From positions 172,339 to 236,338 of the forward strand of contig JAQGEF010000006.1 of NCBI GenBank assembly GCA_027854065.1: DNA of 64,000 nt. Reading direction: 5' to 3'. The stretch is from Polluticaenibacter yanchengensis. Its GTDB lineage: Bacteria; Bacteroidota; Bacteroidia; Chitinophagales; Chitinophagaceae. Every line of letters starts with the position of its first letter. Within the stretch, counting starts at the first letter, position 1. The position numbers and the translations under genes are program-made. Below, piece by piece: positions 35,926 through 44,743 of the stretch. The notes under the pieces were generated by a model. It ran no database searches, was not told where the DNA came from, and saw nothing but the letters and a program-made list of their open reading frames with translations.

Positions 35926-36792
35926 GTGGCGCTAAACGAATTAATAGACAGGCGAAATAAAAATAATGCGACAGGTGAAATGAGTATGATCGATCACCTG
36001 GAAGCGTTAAGATGGCATGTTGTACGCGCAGTGATTGCTATTGTTATATGCGGCATTGCCTGTTTTATATTTATCGATCCCTTAATGGATTATGTCATAT
36101 TCGGGCCGCTAAATAAAGGGTTTGTTACATACGACTGGTTATGCGCACTCAGTCAGAAAATTTTAAACAGTGATACGCTCTGCCTGCCTCCTCCCGATGT
36201 GCAAATGCAAACCACCACTTTCGGAGGCCAGTTCATCAGTAGCATTACAATCGCATTTGTTTCCGGTTTTATCATTGCCTTTCCTTATGTTTTGTGGGAA
36301 CTCTGGAAGTTTATAAAGCCGGCACTCACCAGGGACGAAATTAAAAATACCCGTGGGGCCGTTGCTTTTGTTACTTTTTTCTTCCTGTTGGGCGTCGCAT
36401 TCGGTTTCTTTTTAATGGCACCTTTTACATTCAGTTTCCTGAGCAACTACAAAGTAGGTACCATGCACCTGATAGAAACCAAACCCGTACTAAATGATTA
36501 TATAGATAACCTGGTAGATATTACAGTCGGTTGCGGGCTCGCGTTTCAATTGCCCGTTATCAGCTATGTACTCACCAGGATGGGATTGATTACTCCCTCA
36601 TTTTTAAAGGATTACAGGAAATACGCTTATGTGGCCTTACTGGTAATAGCAGCAGTTATCACACCAAGCCCGGATTGGATGAGCCAGATGATCGTCGTAT
36701 TGCCACTCATTTTATTATATGAATTCAGTATCTTTATTGCCAGAAGAGCAACCAAAAAGACAGAAGAAAAAGAGCGCGAAGAGTGGAGCTGA
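35926..36792 (+). CDS. tatC: Twin-arginine translocase subunit TatC
   Basis: TatC recognises twin-arginine signal peptides and forms the Tat export core. The 288-residue protein starts with GTG (MALNELIDRR) and shows the conserved N-terminal MIDHLEALRWHVVRA, six membrane helices, FPYVLWELWKFIKPAL with the conserved Phe/Glu region, and the final VITPSPDWMSQ. No tatA gene is adjacent. The 169 bases before it hold no gene. It is followed 34 bases later by rpiB. Confidence 0.95.
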   Translation: MALNELIDRRNKNNATGEMSMIDHLEALRWHVVRAVIAIVICGIACFIFIDPLMDYVIFGPLNKGFVTYDWLCALSQKILNSDTLCLPPPDVQMQTTTFGGQFISSITIAFVSGFIIAFPYVLWELWKFIKPALTRDEIKNTRGAVAFVTFFFLLGVAFGFFLMAPFTFSFLSNYKVGTMHLIETKPVLNDYIDNLVDITVGCGLAFQLPVISYVLTRMGLITPSFLKDYRKYAYVALLVIAAVITPSPDWMSQMIVVLPLILLYEFSIFIARRATKKTEEKEREEWS

Positions 36793-36826
36793 TATAAATC
36801 TTTGAAAGATAAATAAACGATGACCT

Positions 36827-37279
36827 ATGAGTACTTTTGATTTTAGTAAACCTATCGCTATAGGCAACGACCATGCAGGTGTAGAATATAAACAGGCTAT
36901 TTCTAAATGGCTCGAAGAAAAAGGATATACAGTAAAAAACTTCGGAACAGATGTTTTGACATCTGTGGATTACCCGGATTTTGCACACCCGACTGCCAGT
37001 TTTGTGGAAAGCGGTGAAGCCGCTTTCGGTATTTTAATCTGCGGCAGTGCAAACGGTGTCGCCATTACCGCCAACAAGCACCAGGGAATCAGGGCAGGTT
37101 TAGCCTGGGACAACGAAGTGGCAAAATTGATCCGCCTGCATAATGACGCCAATGTTATTTGCATTCCTGCCAGGTTTATAGCCGTTCAATATGCCATTCA
37201 GATCATTGAAACTTTTATCAACACTGCATTCGAAGGTGGCAGGCATGCCAATCGTGTAAACAAAATTGCCTGCTCCTGA
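36827..37279 (+). CDS. rpiB: Ribose-5-phosphate isomerase B
   Basis: It converts ribose 5-phosphate and ribulose 5-phosphate in the pentose phosphate pathway. The 150-residue protein shows IAIGNDHAGVEYK, the active-site Cys in GILICGSANGV, and the phosphate-binding region RAGLAW...LHNDANVICIPAR. The length matches the family. It is probably cotranscribed with tatC and is followed by two strong hairpins. Confidence 0.94.
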   Translation: MSTFDFSKPIAIGNDHAGVEYKQAISKWLEEKGYTVKNFGTDVLTSVDYPDFAHPTASFVESGEAAFGILICGSANGVAITANKHQGIRAGLAWDNEVAKLIRLHNDANVICIPARFIAVQYAIQIIETFINTAFEGGRHANRVNKIACS

Positions 37280-37305
37280 TAGCTTTTTTCCATTCGCTGT
37301 TTGCA

Positions 37306-37365
37306 AATTTTTATGGCGCATGCTTTTACCGAACTAGCCGGTATAAAGCATGCGCCATAAAAATT
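37306..37365 (+). repeat. Sixty-base near-perfect inverted repeat after rpiB
   Basis: AATTTTTATGGCGCATGC pairs with GCATGCGCCATAAAAATT, with a further inner stem TACCG/CGGTA around the loop. The outer stem is 21 bp. Much longer than a normal terminator, it lies 27 bases after the rpiB stop. It may be a terminator or a small mobile or extragenic palindrome. Confidence 0.75.
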
Positions 37366-37405
37366 ATCAGATGGTAATAGAGGCAAAAACAGGTGCCGCA
37401 AATAA

Positions 37406-37437
37406 AAAACAACCAGTAGAATTCTACTGGTTGTTTT
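37406..37437 (+). terminator. Palindromic bidirectional terminator
   Basis: AAACAACCAGTAGAATT and its exact complement make a continuous palindrome (ACCAGTAGAATTCTACTGGT core) flanked by A and T runs. Confidence 0.75.
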
Positions 37438-37462
37438 CTGAATCAATCTACAGGTATTTTTA

Positions 37463-37571
37463 TTTTGGGGCTGTCATCAGTACCAGTATTTCAGCTTTAG
37501 TCCGGCGTGCTTAGGGCTCACTGCGTTCGGTACTCCTTCGTCGTACCGGGCCCACGCATGCCGCAGCCCTT
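37463..37571 (+). repeat. Dispersed GC-rich hairpin element, copy 3
   Basis: TTTTGGGGCTGTCATC, TCCGGCGTGCTTAGGGCTC, inner hairpin GGTAC (37529-37533) / GTACC (37543-37547), and end GCATGCCGCAGCCC. The inner stem has an A-T pair where copies 1, 2 and 6 have G-C, and both sides have changed. It lies between convergent genes. Confidence 0.82.
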
Positions 37572-37597
37572 CAACGATGGAATAAATATTTAGCTAC

Positions 37598-38449
37598 TTA
37601 CCCGGCATAGGCTTTTGCAACCTGTTTGCTGCTACCCAGGCCCTCAATACCTAATTCTATTACATCGCCCGGCTGCACATATACAGGATTTGGCTTAATG
37701 CCTAAACCAACACCGGCAGGAGTTCCCGTACTGATAACATCACCAGGAAGCAAAGTCATAAACTGGCTTAAATAATGTACCACAAACGGAATGTTGAAAA
37801 TAAAATTAGCAGTGGTACCGTTCTGGTACTGATGCCCGTTTACTTTCAGCCACATGTTTAAATTATTAACATCAGCTATTTCATCCTTAGTAGCCAGAAA
37901 CGGTCCTAGCGGAGCAAAAGTATCGCAGCCCTTGCCCTTGGCCCACTGGCCATTACGTTCCAACTGGAAAGCACGCTCGCTATAATCATTGTGCAGGCAA
38001 TAACCGGCCACATAATCCAGCGCATTCGCTTCATCCACATAAGTCGCTTTTTTACCAATCACAAATGCCAGTTCCACTTCCCAGTCAGTTTTTTCGCTGT
38101 TTTTAGGAATAACCACATCATCATTCGGACCGCAGAGTGCCGTAGTCGATTTAAAAAAGATAATCGGCTCCTTTGGAATAGCAGCGCCGGTTTCAGCAGC
38201 ATGGTCCTTAAAGTTTAAGCCAATGCAGACAATTTTGCTCGGACGCGCTACACAGCTACCCAGGCGGGTAGATGGATCCACCTCAGGAAATGTTTGTGTT
38301 TTTAACGCTTCTTCTAATTTTTCAAGGCCGTTATTGGCAAAAAATGCTTCGTTGTAATCGCTTACCACATTCGAAACATCATACCAGGTATCATTAACAA
38401 TAACACCAGGTTTTTCCTGCTCTAACGCACCAAAACGAATTAATTTCAT
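37598..38449 (-). CDS. Fumarylacetoacetate hydrolase-family protein
   Basis: The 283-residue enzyme has the FAH fold: CIGLNFKDHAAETG with the His-Glu dyad region, FFKSTTALCGPNDDVVIP, and the metal site DWEVELAFVIGK, followed by GYCLHNDYSERAFQ and STGTPAGVGLG. Family members hydrolyse C-C bonds of 2,4-diketo acids in sugar-acid or aromatic breakdown. The substrate here is unknown. No neighbouring catabolic genes help. Confidence 0.85.
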   Translation of the reverse strand: MKLIRFGALEQEKPGVIVNDTWYDVSNVVSDYNEAFFANNGLEKLEEALKTQTFPEVDPSTRLGSCVARPSKIVCIGLNFKDHAAETGAAIPKEPIIFFKSTTALCGPNDDVVIPKNSEKTDWEVELAFVIGKKATYVDEANALDYVAGYCLHNDYSERAFQLERNGQWAKGKGCDTFAPLGPFLATKDEIADVNNLNMWLKVNGHQYQNGTTANFIFNIPFVVHYLSQFMTLLPGDVISTGTPAGVGLGIKPNPVYVQPGDVIELGIEGLGSSKQVAKAYAG

Positions 38450-38487
38450 AAGATGTACGGAAGTTTATTTGAGAACGGAAGTATAGA

Positions 38488-39381
38488 TTAGCTCACACCG
38501 CTAACCGCTACCTCTTTGTTTATTTTTAAGATCAGGCCCTGTAATACTTTACCAGGACCACATTCTGTAAAATTCGTAGCGCCGTCAGCAATCATCGCCT
38601 GTACGCATTGTGTCCATTTTACAGCACCTGTAAGCTGGTTGATTAAGTTTATACGAATTTCATCCGGGTGTGTTACAGCCTTAGCCACTACGTTCTGGTA
38701 AACAGGAGCGGTAGGCGTGGCAAAATTTGCCGCGTTAATAGCTGCTTCCAGTTCCGCTTTGGCAGGCGCCATTAAAGGTGAATGAAAAGCGCCGCCAACA
38801 GGCAACACCAGCGCACGTTTGGCACCAGCAGCTTTCATGGCCTCGCAGGCTTTATCTATACCGGCTATAGAGCCGCTTATTACTAATTGACCAGGGCAGT
38901 TATAGTTGGCCGCTACCACTACTTCCCCCGTTTCTGACTGTATCTGAGCGCAAATTTCTTCTACTTTATCGTCAGCTAAGTTCAGAACAGCAGCCATTGT
39001 ACTAGGATTGATTTCACAGGCTTTTTGCATCGCATTCGCACGGATGCTTACCAGTTTTAGCCCGTCTTCAAAGCTGAGTGCACCATTCGCTACCAATGCA
39101 GAAAACTCGCCTAAAGAATGGCCGGCAACCATATCCGGTTTTGCGCCCTCAATACTTTTGTAAGCAATCACCGAATGTAAAAAAACAGCCGGTTGGGTCA
39201 CATTGGTTTGTTTCAACTGTTCATCCGTACCGGAAAACATGATATCACTGATCCTGAAACCTAAAATTTCATTGGCTTGCTCAAATAATGCTTTAGCTTG
39301 CTCATTAGTATCGTATAATGCTTTGCCCATGCCACTGAACTGTGCGCCCTGGCCGGGAAATACAAAAGCTTGTTTGCTCAT
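38488..39381 (-). CDS. fabD: Malonyl-CoA:ACP transacylase
   Basis: It loads malonyl groups onto acyl carrier protein for fatty-acid synthesis. The 297-residue protein shows FVFPGQGAQFSGMGK, the catalytic Ser in GHSLGEFSAL (Ser 89), and the catalytic His in GGAFHSPLM. The length is usual. It is 38 bases upstream of the FAH gene on the same strand, with no functional link apparent. Confidence 0.95.
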   Translation of the reverse strand: MSKQAFVFPGQGAQFSGMGKALYDTNEQAKALFEQANEILGFRISDIMFSGTDEQLKQTNVTQPAVFLHSVIAYKSIEGAKPDMVAGHSLGEFSALVANGALSFEDGLKLVSIRANAMQKACEINPSTMAAVLNLADDKVEEICAQIQSETGEVVVAANYNCPGQLVISGSIAGIDKACEAMKAAGAKRALVLPVGGAFHSPLMAPAKAELEAAINAANFATPTAPVYQNVVAKAVTHPDEIRINLINQLTGAVKWTQCVQAMIADGATNFTECGPGKVLQGLILKINKEVAVSGVS

Positions 39382-39461
39382 ACTGTTTTAAATTTTATTG
39401 CTGCAAATATGCTTATAGAATCTCTAAATAATGCGTTTTCCGGCATTTTTATACATCTATA

Positions 39462-39842
39462 TTAATTAATCGGGAGCAAATAAACACTTTTATCATCGTT
39501 TTTGCCACGGGTAATAACCAATGTATCTTCATCAAAATGATAAATGGAAACGCTGCTCATGCTGCGGGGAGGGGTAAGTATCCGTATCTCGCTTGGACTT
39601 ACACTGATGCTGTCTTTTTGTAGCGGAGGATTATTTTTTTTGCGGATGGTCTGTATATGTTCCGAAAACTGGTACACCGATCCTATTTCCGGGTAATTAA
39701 TTGAATCTTCGCTTCTTACCACCACCCAGCTTTTTTGAGCCAGCAACTTCCCTACTTTATCTTCCTTTGGCTCCAGTTCTATAATGTTGCATGCATATAA
39801 GGATACAAATAATAATGCTGCTATTAAATGTATGTTCTTCAT
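39462..39842 (-). CDS. Small lipoprotein of unknown function
   Basis: The 126-residue protein has a signal peptide with lipobox SLYAC (Cys 18), then a charged stretch and a beta-rich globular part (KSWVVVRSEDSINYPEIGSVYQF, SSVSIYHFDEDTLVITRG). It resembles the lipocalin-like small lipoproteins of Bacteroidota in layout only. No function is proposed. Confidence 0.7.
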   Translation of the reverse strand: MKNIHLIAALLFVSLYACNIIELEPKEDKVGKLLAQKSWVVVRSEDSINYPEIGSVYQFSEHIQTIRKKNNPPLQKDSISVSPSEIRILTPPRSMSSVSIYHFDEDTLVITRGKNDDKSVYLLPIN

Positions 39843-39976
39843 AAAGCCAAAAATAAGTAAAAAATCAGGTTCATAATTAATACAAACCGCTCAACACAAT
39901 ATTTAACAATAACACGCAACTTATTAAAAGTTTAAAGTATCTTAGCATTGCATAAATTAAAATAAAACATAAACCT

Positions 39977-40558
39977 ATGAAGAAAGGTACTTTAATTATT
40001 CTTGGGATTGTAGCCATATTAGTAATATGGGGAATTAGCGTACAGCGTGGATTGGTAGGCGTAGATGAAGGGGTGAAAAAAGCCTGGAATAACGTAGAAG
40101 CGGAATATCAGAACCGTGCAGACCTTGTAACGAATTTAGTGAATACCGTAAAAGGAGCTGCTGATTTTGAAAAATCGACATTAACAGATGTGATCAATGC
40201 CCGTGCAAAAGCGACGAATGTAAATATTAATGCGGATGATTTAACACCTGAAAAACTGGCCGAGTTCCAGGCGGCACAGGCACAGTTAAGCGGAAGCTTA
40301 AGCCGTTTGTTGGTATCTGTAGAAAGGTATCCGGAATTAAAGGCCAACGAGAACTTTAAAATGTTACAGGGCCAGTTGGAAGGTATCGAAAACAATATCA
40401 AAAATTCCCGTAAAGTATTTAACGAAGAAGTAGCTTCTTATAATAAAACTGTAAGAGTGTTTCCTAAAAGTATAATGGCCGGTATATTAGGTTTTAAAGC
40501 TAAAGAAGGCTTTAAAGCAGATCCGGGCAGTGAAAGAGCACCTACAGTACAGTTTTAA
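39977..40558 (+). CDS. LemA family protein, first of a tandem pair
   Basis: The 193-residue protein has an N-terminal membrane helix (about 5-23) and a long helical LemA domain: VKKAWNNVEAEYQNRADLVTNLVNTVKGAADFE, LSGSLSRLLVSVERYPELKANENF, and SYNKTVRVFPKSIMAGILGF. The role of LemA proteins is unclear; they are often coded next to TPM-domain proteins, as here. It is followed by a paralogue 33 bases later. Confidence 0.93.
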   Translation: MKKGTLIILGIVAILVIWGISVQRGLVGVDEGVKKAWNNVEAEYQNRADLVTNLVNTVKGAADFEKSTLTDVINARAKATNVNINADDLTPEKLAEFQAAQAQLSGSLSRLLVSVERYPELKANENFKMLQGQLEGIENNIKNSRKVFNEEVASYNKTVRVFPKSIMAGILGFKAKEGFKADPGSERAPTVQF

Positions 40559-40591
40559 TTTTTTTATAGCATAAAATGCTATACAGTTATT

Positions 40592-41176
40592 ATGAAGAAT
40601 AAATCATTATTAATAACCGTTGCTGCCATAGCAGCGGTTATTCTGTTTTTAGCCATACCATCGCAACGTTCACTGGTCAACCTGGATGAAGATGTGAAGG
40701 AAAAATGGGGCGAAGTTCAAAATAATTACCAACGCAGGAGTGATTTAATCCCAAGCCTGGTAAATATAGTAAAGGGAGCTACCGAATACGAAAAAAGAAC
40801 ATTGGTGGAGTTAACTGAAGCACGTAGTAAAGCCGGAAGTATTGAAGTATCTGAACCTACAGCCGAAAACTATGAGCAGTTGACAAACGCCCAGAACAAT
40901 GTTACCAATAGCATGAACAAGGTAATTGCTGTAGTAGAAAACTATCCGGATTTAAAAGCAACCAACCAGTTTATTACTTTACAGGCACAGCTGGAAGGTA
41001 CCGAAAGACGCGTGAAAATTGCAAGAAAGGATTTTAACGAATCTGTTCTGAAATATAACCAGAAAGTTAGGCAATTTCCTGCCAGTATTTTTGCCGGGAT
41101 GTTTGGCTTTAAAAACAAAGAAGGCTTCAGAGCTGATGCAGGTGCGGAAAAAGTGCCGGAAGTATCATTTAAATAA
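40592..41176 (+). CDS. LemA family protein, second of the pair
   Basis: The 194-residue paralogue of the preceding gene has the same layout: membrane helix (about 5-22), VKEKWGEVQNNYQRRSDLIPSLVNIVKGATEYE, VENYPDLKATNQF, KYNQKVRQFPASIFAGMFGF. The two differ at many positions, so the duplication is old. Together they may form a hetero-oligomer; that is inference. Confidence 0.93.
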   Translation: MKNKSLLITVAAIAAVILFLAIPSQRSLVNLDEDVKEKWGEVQNNYQRRSDLIPSLVNIVKGATEYEKRTLVELTEARSKAGSIEVSEPTAENYEQLTNAQNNVTNSMNKVIAVVENYPDLKATNQFITLQAQLEGTERRVKIARKDFNESVLKYNQKVRQFPASIFAGMFGFKNKEGFRADAGAEKVPEVSFK

Positions 41177-41184
41177 AAATCAAC

Positions 41185-41652
41185 ATGGGGATTTTCAATT
41201 TTTTACATAAAAAGCCAAAGGATTTTTTTACTGATGCGGAAGAACAGGAAATTGTGGCCGCCATTAAGCAGGCAGAAATAAGAACCAGCGGCGAAGTAAG
41301 GGTATATATAGAAAGCAAATGTAATTATGTAAATGCGTTGGACAGGGCATCTGAAGTATTTTTAAGTTTAGAAATGTTTAATACCAAAGAGCGGAACGCA
41401 ACACTGATTTATGTAGCGCTTAAAGATCACCAGGCGGCGATACTAGGCGATACCGGCATTGCGGCAAAAGTAGGGGCAGATTTCTGGAACGATGAAATAG
41501 CAGCGATGCTTGGCCATTTTAAAAATAATAATATTAAAGATGGTATGGTGGCCATTATTAATGATATAGGTGATGTGCTCCATACGCATTTCCCTTACGA
41601 CAATGTGAATGATGTGAATGAATTGCCGGACGATATTGTCTTTGGTAAGTAA
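41185..41652 (+). CDS. Short TPM-domain protein without signal peptide
   Basis: The 155-residue protein has a TPM (TLP18.3/Psb32/MOLO-1) domain: FTDAEEQEIVAAIKQAEIRTSGEVRVYIESKC, ATLIYVALKDHQAAILGDTGIAAKV. It has no signal peptide and no C-terminal membrane helix, so it probably stays in the cytoplasm, unlike the next gene product. It lies nine bases after the second lemA gene. Confidence 0.85.
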   Translation: MGIFNFLHKKPKDFFTDAEEQEIVAAIKQAEIRTSGEVRVYIESKCNYVNALDRASEVFLSLEMFNTKERNATLIYVALKDHQAAILGDTGIAAKVGADFWNDEIAAMLGHFKNNNIKDGMVAIINDIGDVLHTHFPYDNVNDVNELPDDIVFGK

Positions 41653-41672
41653 AGAATGGAGTTGTTTAAACT

Positions 41673-42458
41673 ATGAAGAATCTTTTCCTGAAATATTTAA
41701 TGAGTTGTCTGCTGCTTGTATCAGGTATGCAGGTCGTTTCAGCTCAAAAATTTCCTAAAGTACCCAATCCGGCAAAACTGGTAAACGATCTGACAGGTCA
41801 GGTATTATCACCATCTACGATTGCCGGTTTAGAAAGTACATTAGTGGCTTTTGATAATAAAACCAGTAACCAGGTAGCGGTGGTTATTCTCAATTCAACT
41901 GAAGGATATGAGGTGACTGAATATGCTACCGGGCTTGGCCGCGAGTGGGGCATCGGTAATAAACAAAACAATGGCGTATTATTATTAGTAGCGTACAAAG
42001 ACAGGAAAGTGTCTATTGTACCAGGTTACGGGCTAGAGGGTGTGATGCCGGATGCGGTATGTAAAACTATTATAGATGCAGAGATCATTCCTTCTTTTAA
42101 GCGCAATAATTATGAAGAAGGCATTCTAAAAGGTGTTGACGCGATTATGAAAGCGACGCAGGATGCCTATACAGCACCTGATGGTTATGCCAACAGGGGC
42201 AATAAGAAAGGTGGAAGCGGTGCCGGTGTCTTTTTCATTATACTGATTTTTGTACTGATCATATTATTTAGTAGCCGCGGTGGTGGCGGTGGCCGTGGTG
42301 GTACTGCAGACAGACGTGGTTATCACGATATTCCTCCGATCATATTCTTCCCTGGCGGCGGCGGTGGTCGCAGCAGTGGCGGCGGCTTTGGCGGCGGCGG
42401 ATTTGGTGGTTTTGGTGGCGGCAGCTTCGGCGGCGGCGGTGCCAGTGGTAGCTGGTAG
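41673..42458 (+). CDS. TPM-domain membrane protein, YgcG-like, with Gly-rich tail
   Basis: The 261-residue protein has a signal peptide (1-24), a TPM domain (about 30-170: VNDLTGQVLSPSTIAGLESTL, GREWGIGNKQNNGVLLLVA, PGYGLEGVMPD), a membrane helix (about 187-204, FFIILIFVLIILF) and a tail of Gly, Ser and Phe (GGGFGGGGFGGFGGGS). The tail is typical of YgcG proteins. It completes the lemA-lemA-TPM-TPM unit and is followed by a terminator. Confidence 0.9.
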   Translation: MKNLFLKYLMSCLLLVSGMQVVSAQKFPKVPNPAKLVNDLTGQVLSPSTIAGLESTLVAFDNKTSNQVAVVILNSTEGYEVTEYATGLGREWGIGNKQNNGVLLLVAYKDRKVSIVPGYGLEGVMPDAVCKTIIDAEIIPSFKRNNYEEGILKGVDAIMKATQDAYTAPDGYANRGNKKGGSGAGVFFIILIFVLIILFSSRGGGGGRGGTADRRGYHDIPPIIFFPGGGGGRSSGGGFGGGGFGGFGGGSFGGGGASGSW

Positions 42459-42480
42459 GAATGAAAAAATAATTAGATAA

Positions 42481-42515
42481 GAAAGGTAGCTGCGGGTACG
42501 TAGCTACCTTTTTGT
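42481..42515 (+). terminator. Terminator after the LemA/TPM operon
   Basis: AAAGGTAGCT / AGCTACCTTT with a short T run. Confidence 0.85.
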
Positions 42516-42562
42516 TAAGAGACATTCATCGGGAAAAGCTTCATTAATACTCTGAAGATGAA

Positions 42563-42711
42563 TGGCTGCGGTGGACAGCGGGCAGGCGCGCATTGCGCCT
42601 GGTACGAGCCCGTAAATGCCGGTAAAATGGAACAAAATTCCGGCGAGTACGTTACCCCGCAGTACGCCGGACTGAAGCCGGGTATGATTAATACATCCAA
42701 TAGCCCCAATA
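42563..42711 (-). repeat. Dispersed GC-rich hairpin element, copy 4 (reverse, diverged, longer)
   Basis: Read on the minus strand it starts TTATTGGGGCTATTGG, continues TCCGGCGTACTGCGGGG, and ends CCACCGCAGCC. It is about 25-40 bases longer than the others because of an insertion in the inner hairpin, closed by GCCGG/CCGGC. It starts directly after the mutL terminator. The open frame across it on the plus strand (42558-42776) is not protein-like. Confidence 0.7.
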
Positions 42712-42712
42712 A

Positions 42713-42751
42713 AAAATCCGTCAGCATCTGTAATGGTGTTGACGGATTTTC
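42713..42751 (-). terminator. Terminator after mutL
   Basis: AAAATCCGTCA / TGACGGATTTT. On the minus strand it is followed by TTTTTTATTGGGGCT, so its T tract merges with the 5' box of repeat copy 4. Confidence 0.8.
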
Positions 42752-42772
42752 ATGTATCAGCCTGGTATTTTA

Positions 42773-44710
42773 TTAACCAAACATTCTTTCCAGTTGGCCC
42801 AGTTTATAGCTTACATAAGTAGGCTGGCCGCCTGGCGTTGTATTAGGAGTGGCGCACAAAAATAACTGTTCAACCACGGCTGTCATTTCTTTTTCGGTAA
42901 GATACCTGCCGGTTTTTATACTTTGCTGGTAAGCAAGTGTACGAATCAGTTTTTCGCGTTTGCTGAATTTGATATCGCTGTTAAAGTGTTTCAGGCGTTC
43001 CAGCATATCTTCCACCTGTTTTTGCTCATTGCCGATCTCCACATCTGCAGGCGTGCCTTTTATGATAAATGCGCCCGAATCGTCCGGTTCTATCTGGTAA
43101 CCCAGTTGTTTCAGGTCCGGAAGAATTTCTGCCAGTAACACGGTATCTGCCGGGGATAACATGATGCTTACCGGGAAAAGGTTTTGCTGGGTAGCCACCG
43201 CCTTGCCATGTATGGCTTTGCTTAGCTGCTCGTACATAATGCGCTCGTGCGCGTTATGCTGGTGTATCAGCATGTAACCATCTGTGGAAGATGCCACAAT
43301 ATAGGTATTGTGCAACTGAATTAAAGGCGTATTGGGTAACCAGCCGAAACGGGCTTCCTTGCTTGCCGGGCGATGCTCATGATCGAAACCTTCAAAAGCT
43401 GTTTTAGAAGACGTATCGAAAAAACTATTCCGGAGCTTGCTCAGTTCACTTTGCCATACTTCCGTTTGTGGATTATCTTTTTGACCCGCAATTGATTTCT
43501 GAATCTCTTTATTCTGCTCTTTGGTTTGCTGCCATCCTGTAAAATTGCTTGCAGGTGCAGGCGTATCAGGTTCTATAATATGTGCCTGGTTTTTCTGGCT
43601 GAATGCCTGGAACAGTTTGCTGGACTGTACTTTCTCGGTCATCCCATCCGTAACCGGCTGATGCACGGCATCCAGTTGCTGAATATCTGCGTTCAGGCTA
43701 AAATCCAGTGAAGGTGACAGGCTGAACTGCGCTAAACCATGTTTAATGGCCGCCTGTACAAACGCATAAGCTATTTTTTCGTCGGTGAACTTTATCTCCT
43801 GCTTGGTCGGATGCACATTAATGTCCACTTCGGTCGGGTCCAGATCTATATATAAAACATAGCTCGGGTAACTGTCTTTAGCAATCAGGTTATCATAGGC
43901 ATTGGTAACAGCATGGTTCAGGTAAGCACTTTTTATAAAGCGGTTATTCACGAAAAAATACTGGTCGCCACGGGTCTTACGGGCGGTATCCGGCTTGCCT
44001 ATAAATCCACGGATCACCATATAATCGGTATCGTCGTTTATGGCTACCAGCTTAGCGTTGTACTGGTTGCCCAATAATTGTACAATGCGTTGCTTTGCCG
44101 AGCCTTTTTCCAGGAAGAATACCTGCTGGCCATTGCTGTGCATGGTAAACTGTACATTGGGAAATGCCATGGCTACACGGGTGAACTCGTCTATAATATT
44201 ACGCAGTTCTGTGCTGTTGCTTTTTAAAAAATTACGACGGGCAGGTACATTGAAAAACACGTTTTTCATGGCAATGCTGGTACCTACCGGGTGATTTACA
44301 GGCTCCTGGTCTGTTACTTTACTGTTCTCAATAAATATCCTGGTGCCCAATTCATCTTCCGCCCTGCGGGTTTTCAGTTCTACCTGTGCCACGGCTGCTA
44401 TGGATGCCAGTGCCTCACCCCTGAAGCCCATGGTGCGGATATTAAACAGGTCTTCTATACTTTTTATTTTAGAAGTGGCATGTCTTTCAAATGCCATACG
44501 GGCATCTGTAGCACTCATTCCCTTACCGTTATCAATTACCTGTACCAATGCCTTGCCCGCATCTTCTATAATCAGTTGTACAGACGTGGCACCGGCATCT
44601 ACCGCATTTTCCAGCAATTCCTTCACCGCACTGGCGGGGCGTTGTATTACTTCACCGGCAGCGATCTGGTTGGCTAAGTGGTCGGGTAATAGTTGTATAA
44701 TATCAGACAC
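42773..44710 (-). CDS. mutL: DNA mismatch repair protein MutL
   Basis: MutL couples MutS to strand removal in mismatch repair. The 645-residue protein has the GHKL ATPase domain (ELLENAVDAGATS, VIDNGKGM, GFRGEALASIAAVA), the transducer domain (VDINVHPTKQEIKF), a variable linker (about 340-455) and a C-terminal dimerisation domain. The end (LFLCATPNTTPGGQPTYVSYKLGQLERMF) carries no clear DQHA-x2-E endonuclease motif; instead there is HQHNAHERIMYEQL, a related HQHNAHERI form. Monocistronic, with a terminator. Confidence 0.95.
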   Translation of the reverse strand: MSDIIQLLPDHLANQIAAGEVIQRPASAVKELLENAVDAGATSVQLIIEDAGKALVQVIDNGKGMSATDARMAFERHATSKIKSIEDLFNIRTMGFRGEALASIAAVAQVELKTRRAEDELGTRIFIENSKVTDQEPVNHPVGTSIAMKNVFFNVPARRNFLKSNSTELRNIIDEFTRVAMAFPNVQFTMHSNGQQVFFLEKGSAKQRIVQLLGNQYNAKLVAINDDTDYMVIRGFIGKPDTARKTRGDQYFFVNNRFIKSAYLNHAVTNAYDNLIAKDSYPSYVLYIDLDPTEVDINVHPTKQEIKFTDEKIAYAFVQAAIKHGLAQFSLSPSLDFSLNADIQQLDAVHQPVTDGMTEKVQSSKLFQAFSQKNQAHIIEPDTPAPASNFTGWQQTKEQNKEIQKSIAGQKDNPQTEVWQSELSKLRNSFFDTSSKTAFEGFDHEHRPASKEARFGWLPNTPLIQLHNTYIVASSTDGYMLIHQHNAHERIMYEQLSKAIHGKAVATQQNLFPVSIMLSPADTVLLAEILPDLKQLGYQIEPDDSGAFIIKGTPADVEIGNEQKQVEDMLERLKHFNSDIKFSKREKLIRTLAYQQSIKTGRYLTEKEMTAVVEQLFLCATPNTTPGGQPTYVSYKLGQLERMFG

Positions 44711-44743
44711 TGTTTCTAAAATATATTTCTGTTTTATCTAAAA

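Noticed and set aside
42290-42455. Gly-coding repeats at the end of the TPM gene considered as a separate repeat element
   Set aside because: They are in-frame codons of the Gly-rich tail typical of YgcG proteins.
42558-42776. 72-residue frame on the plus strand
   Set aside because: It runs through repeat copy 4 and the mutL terminator, both structural elements.
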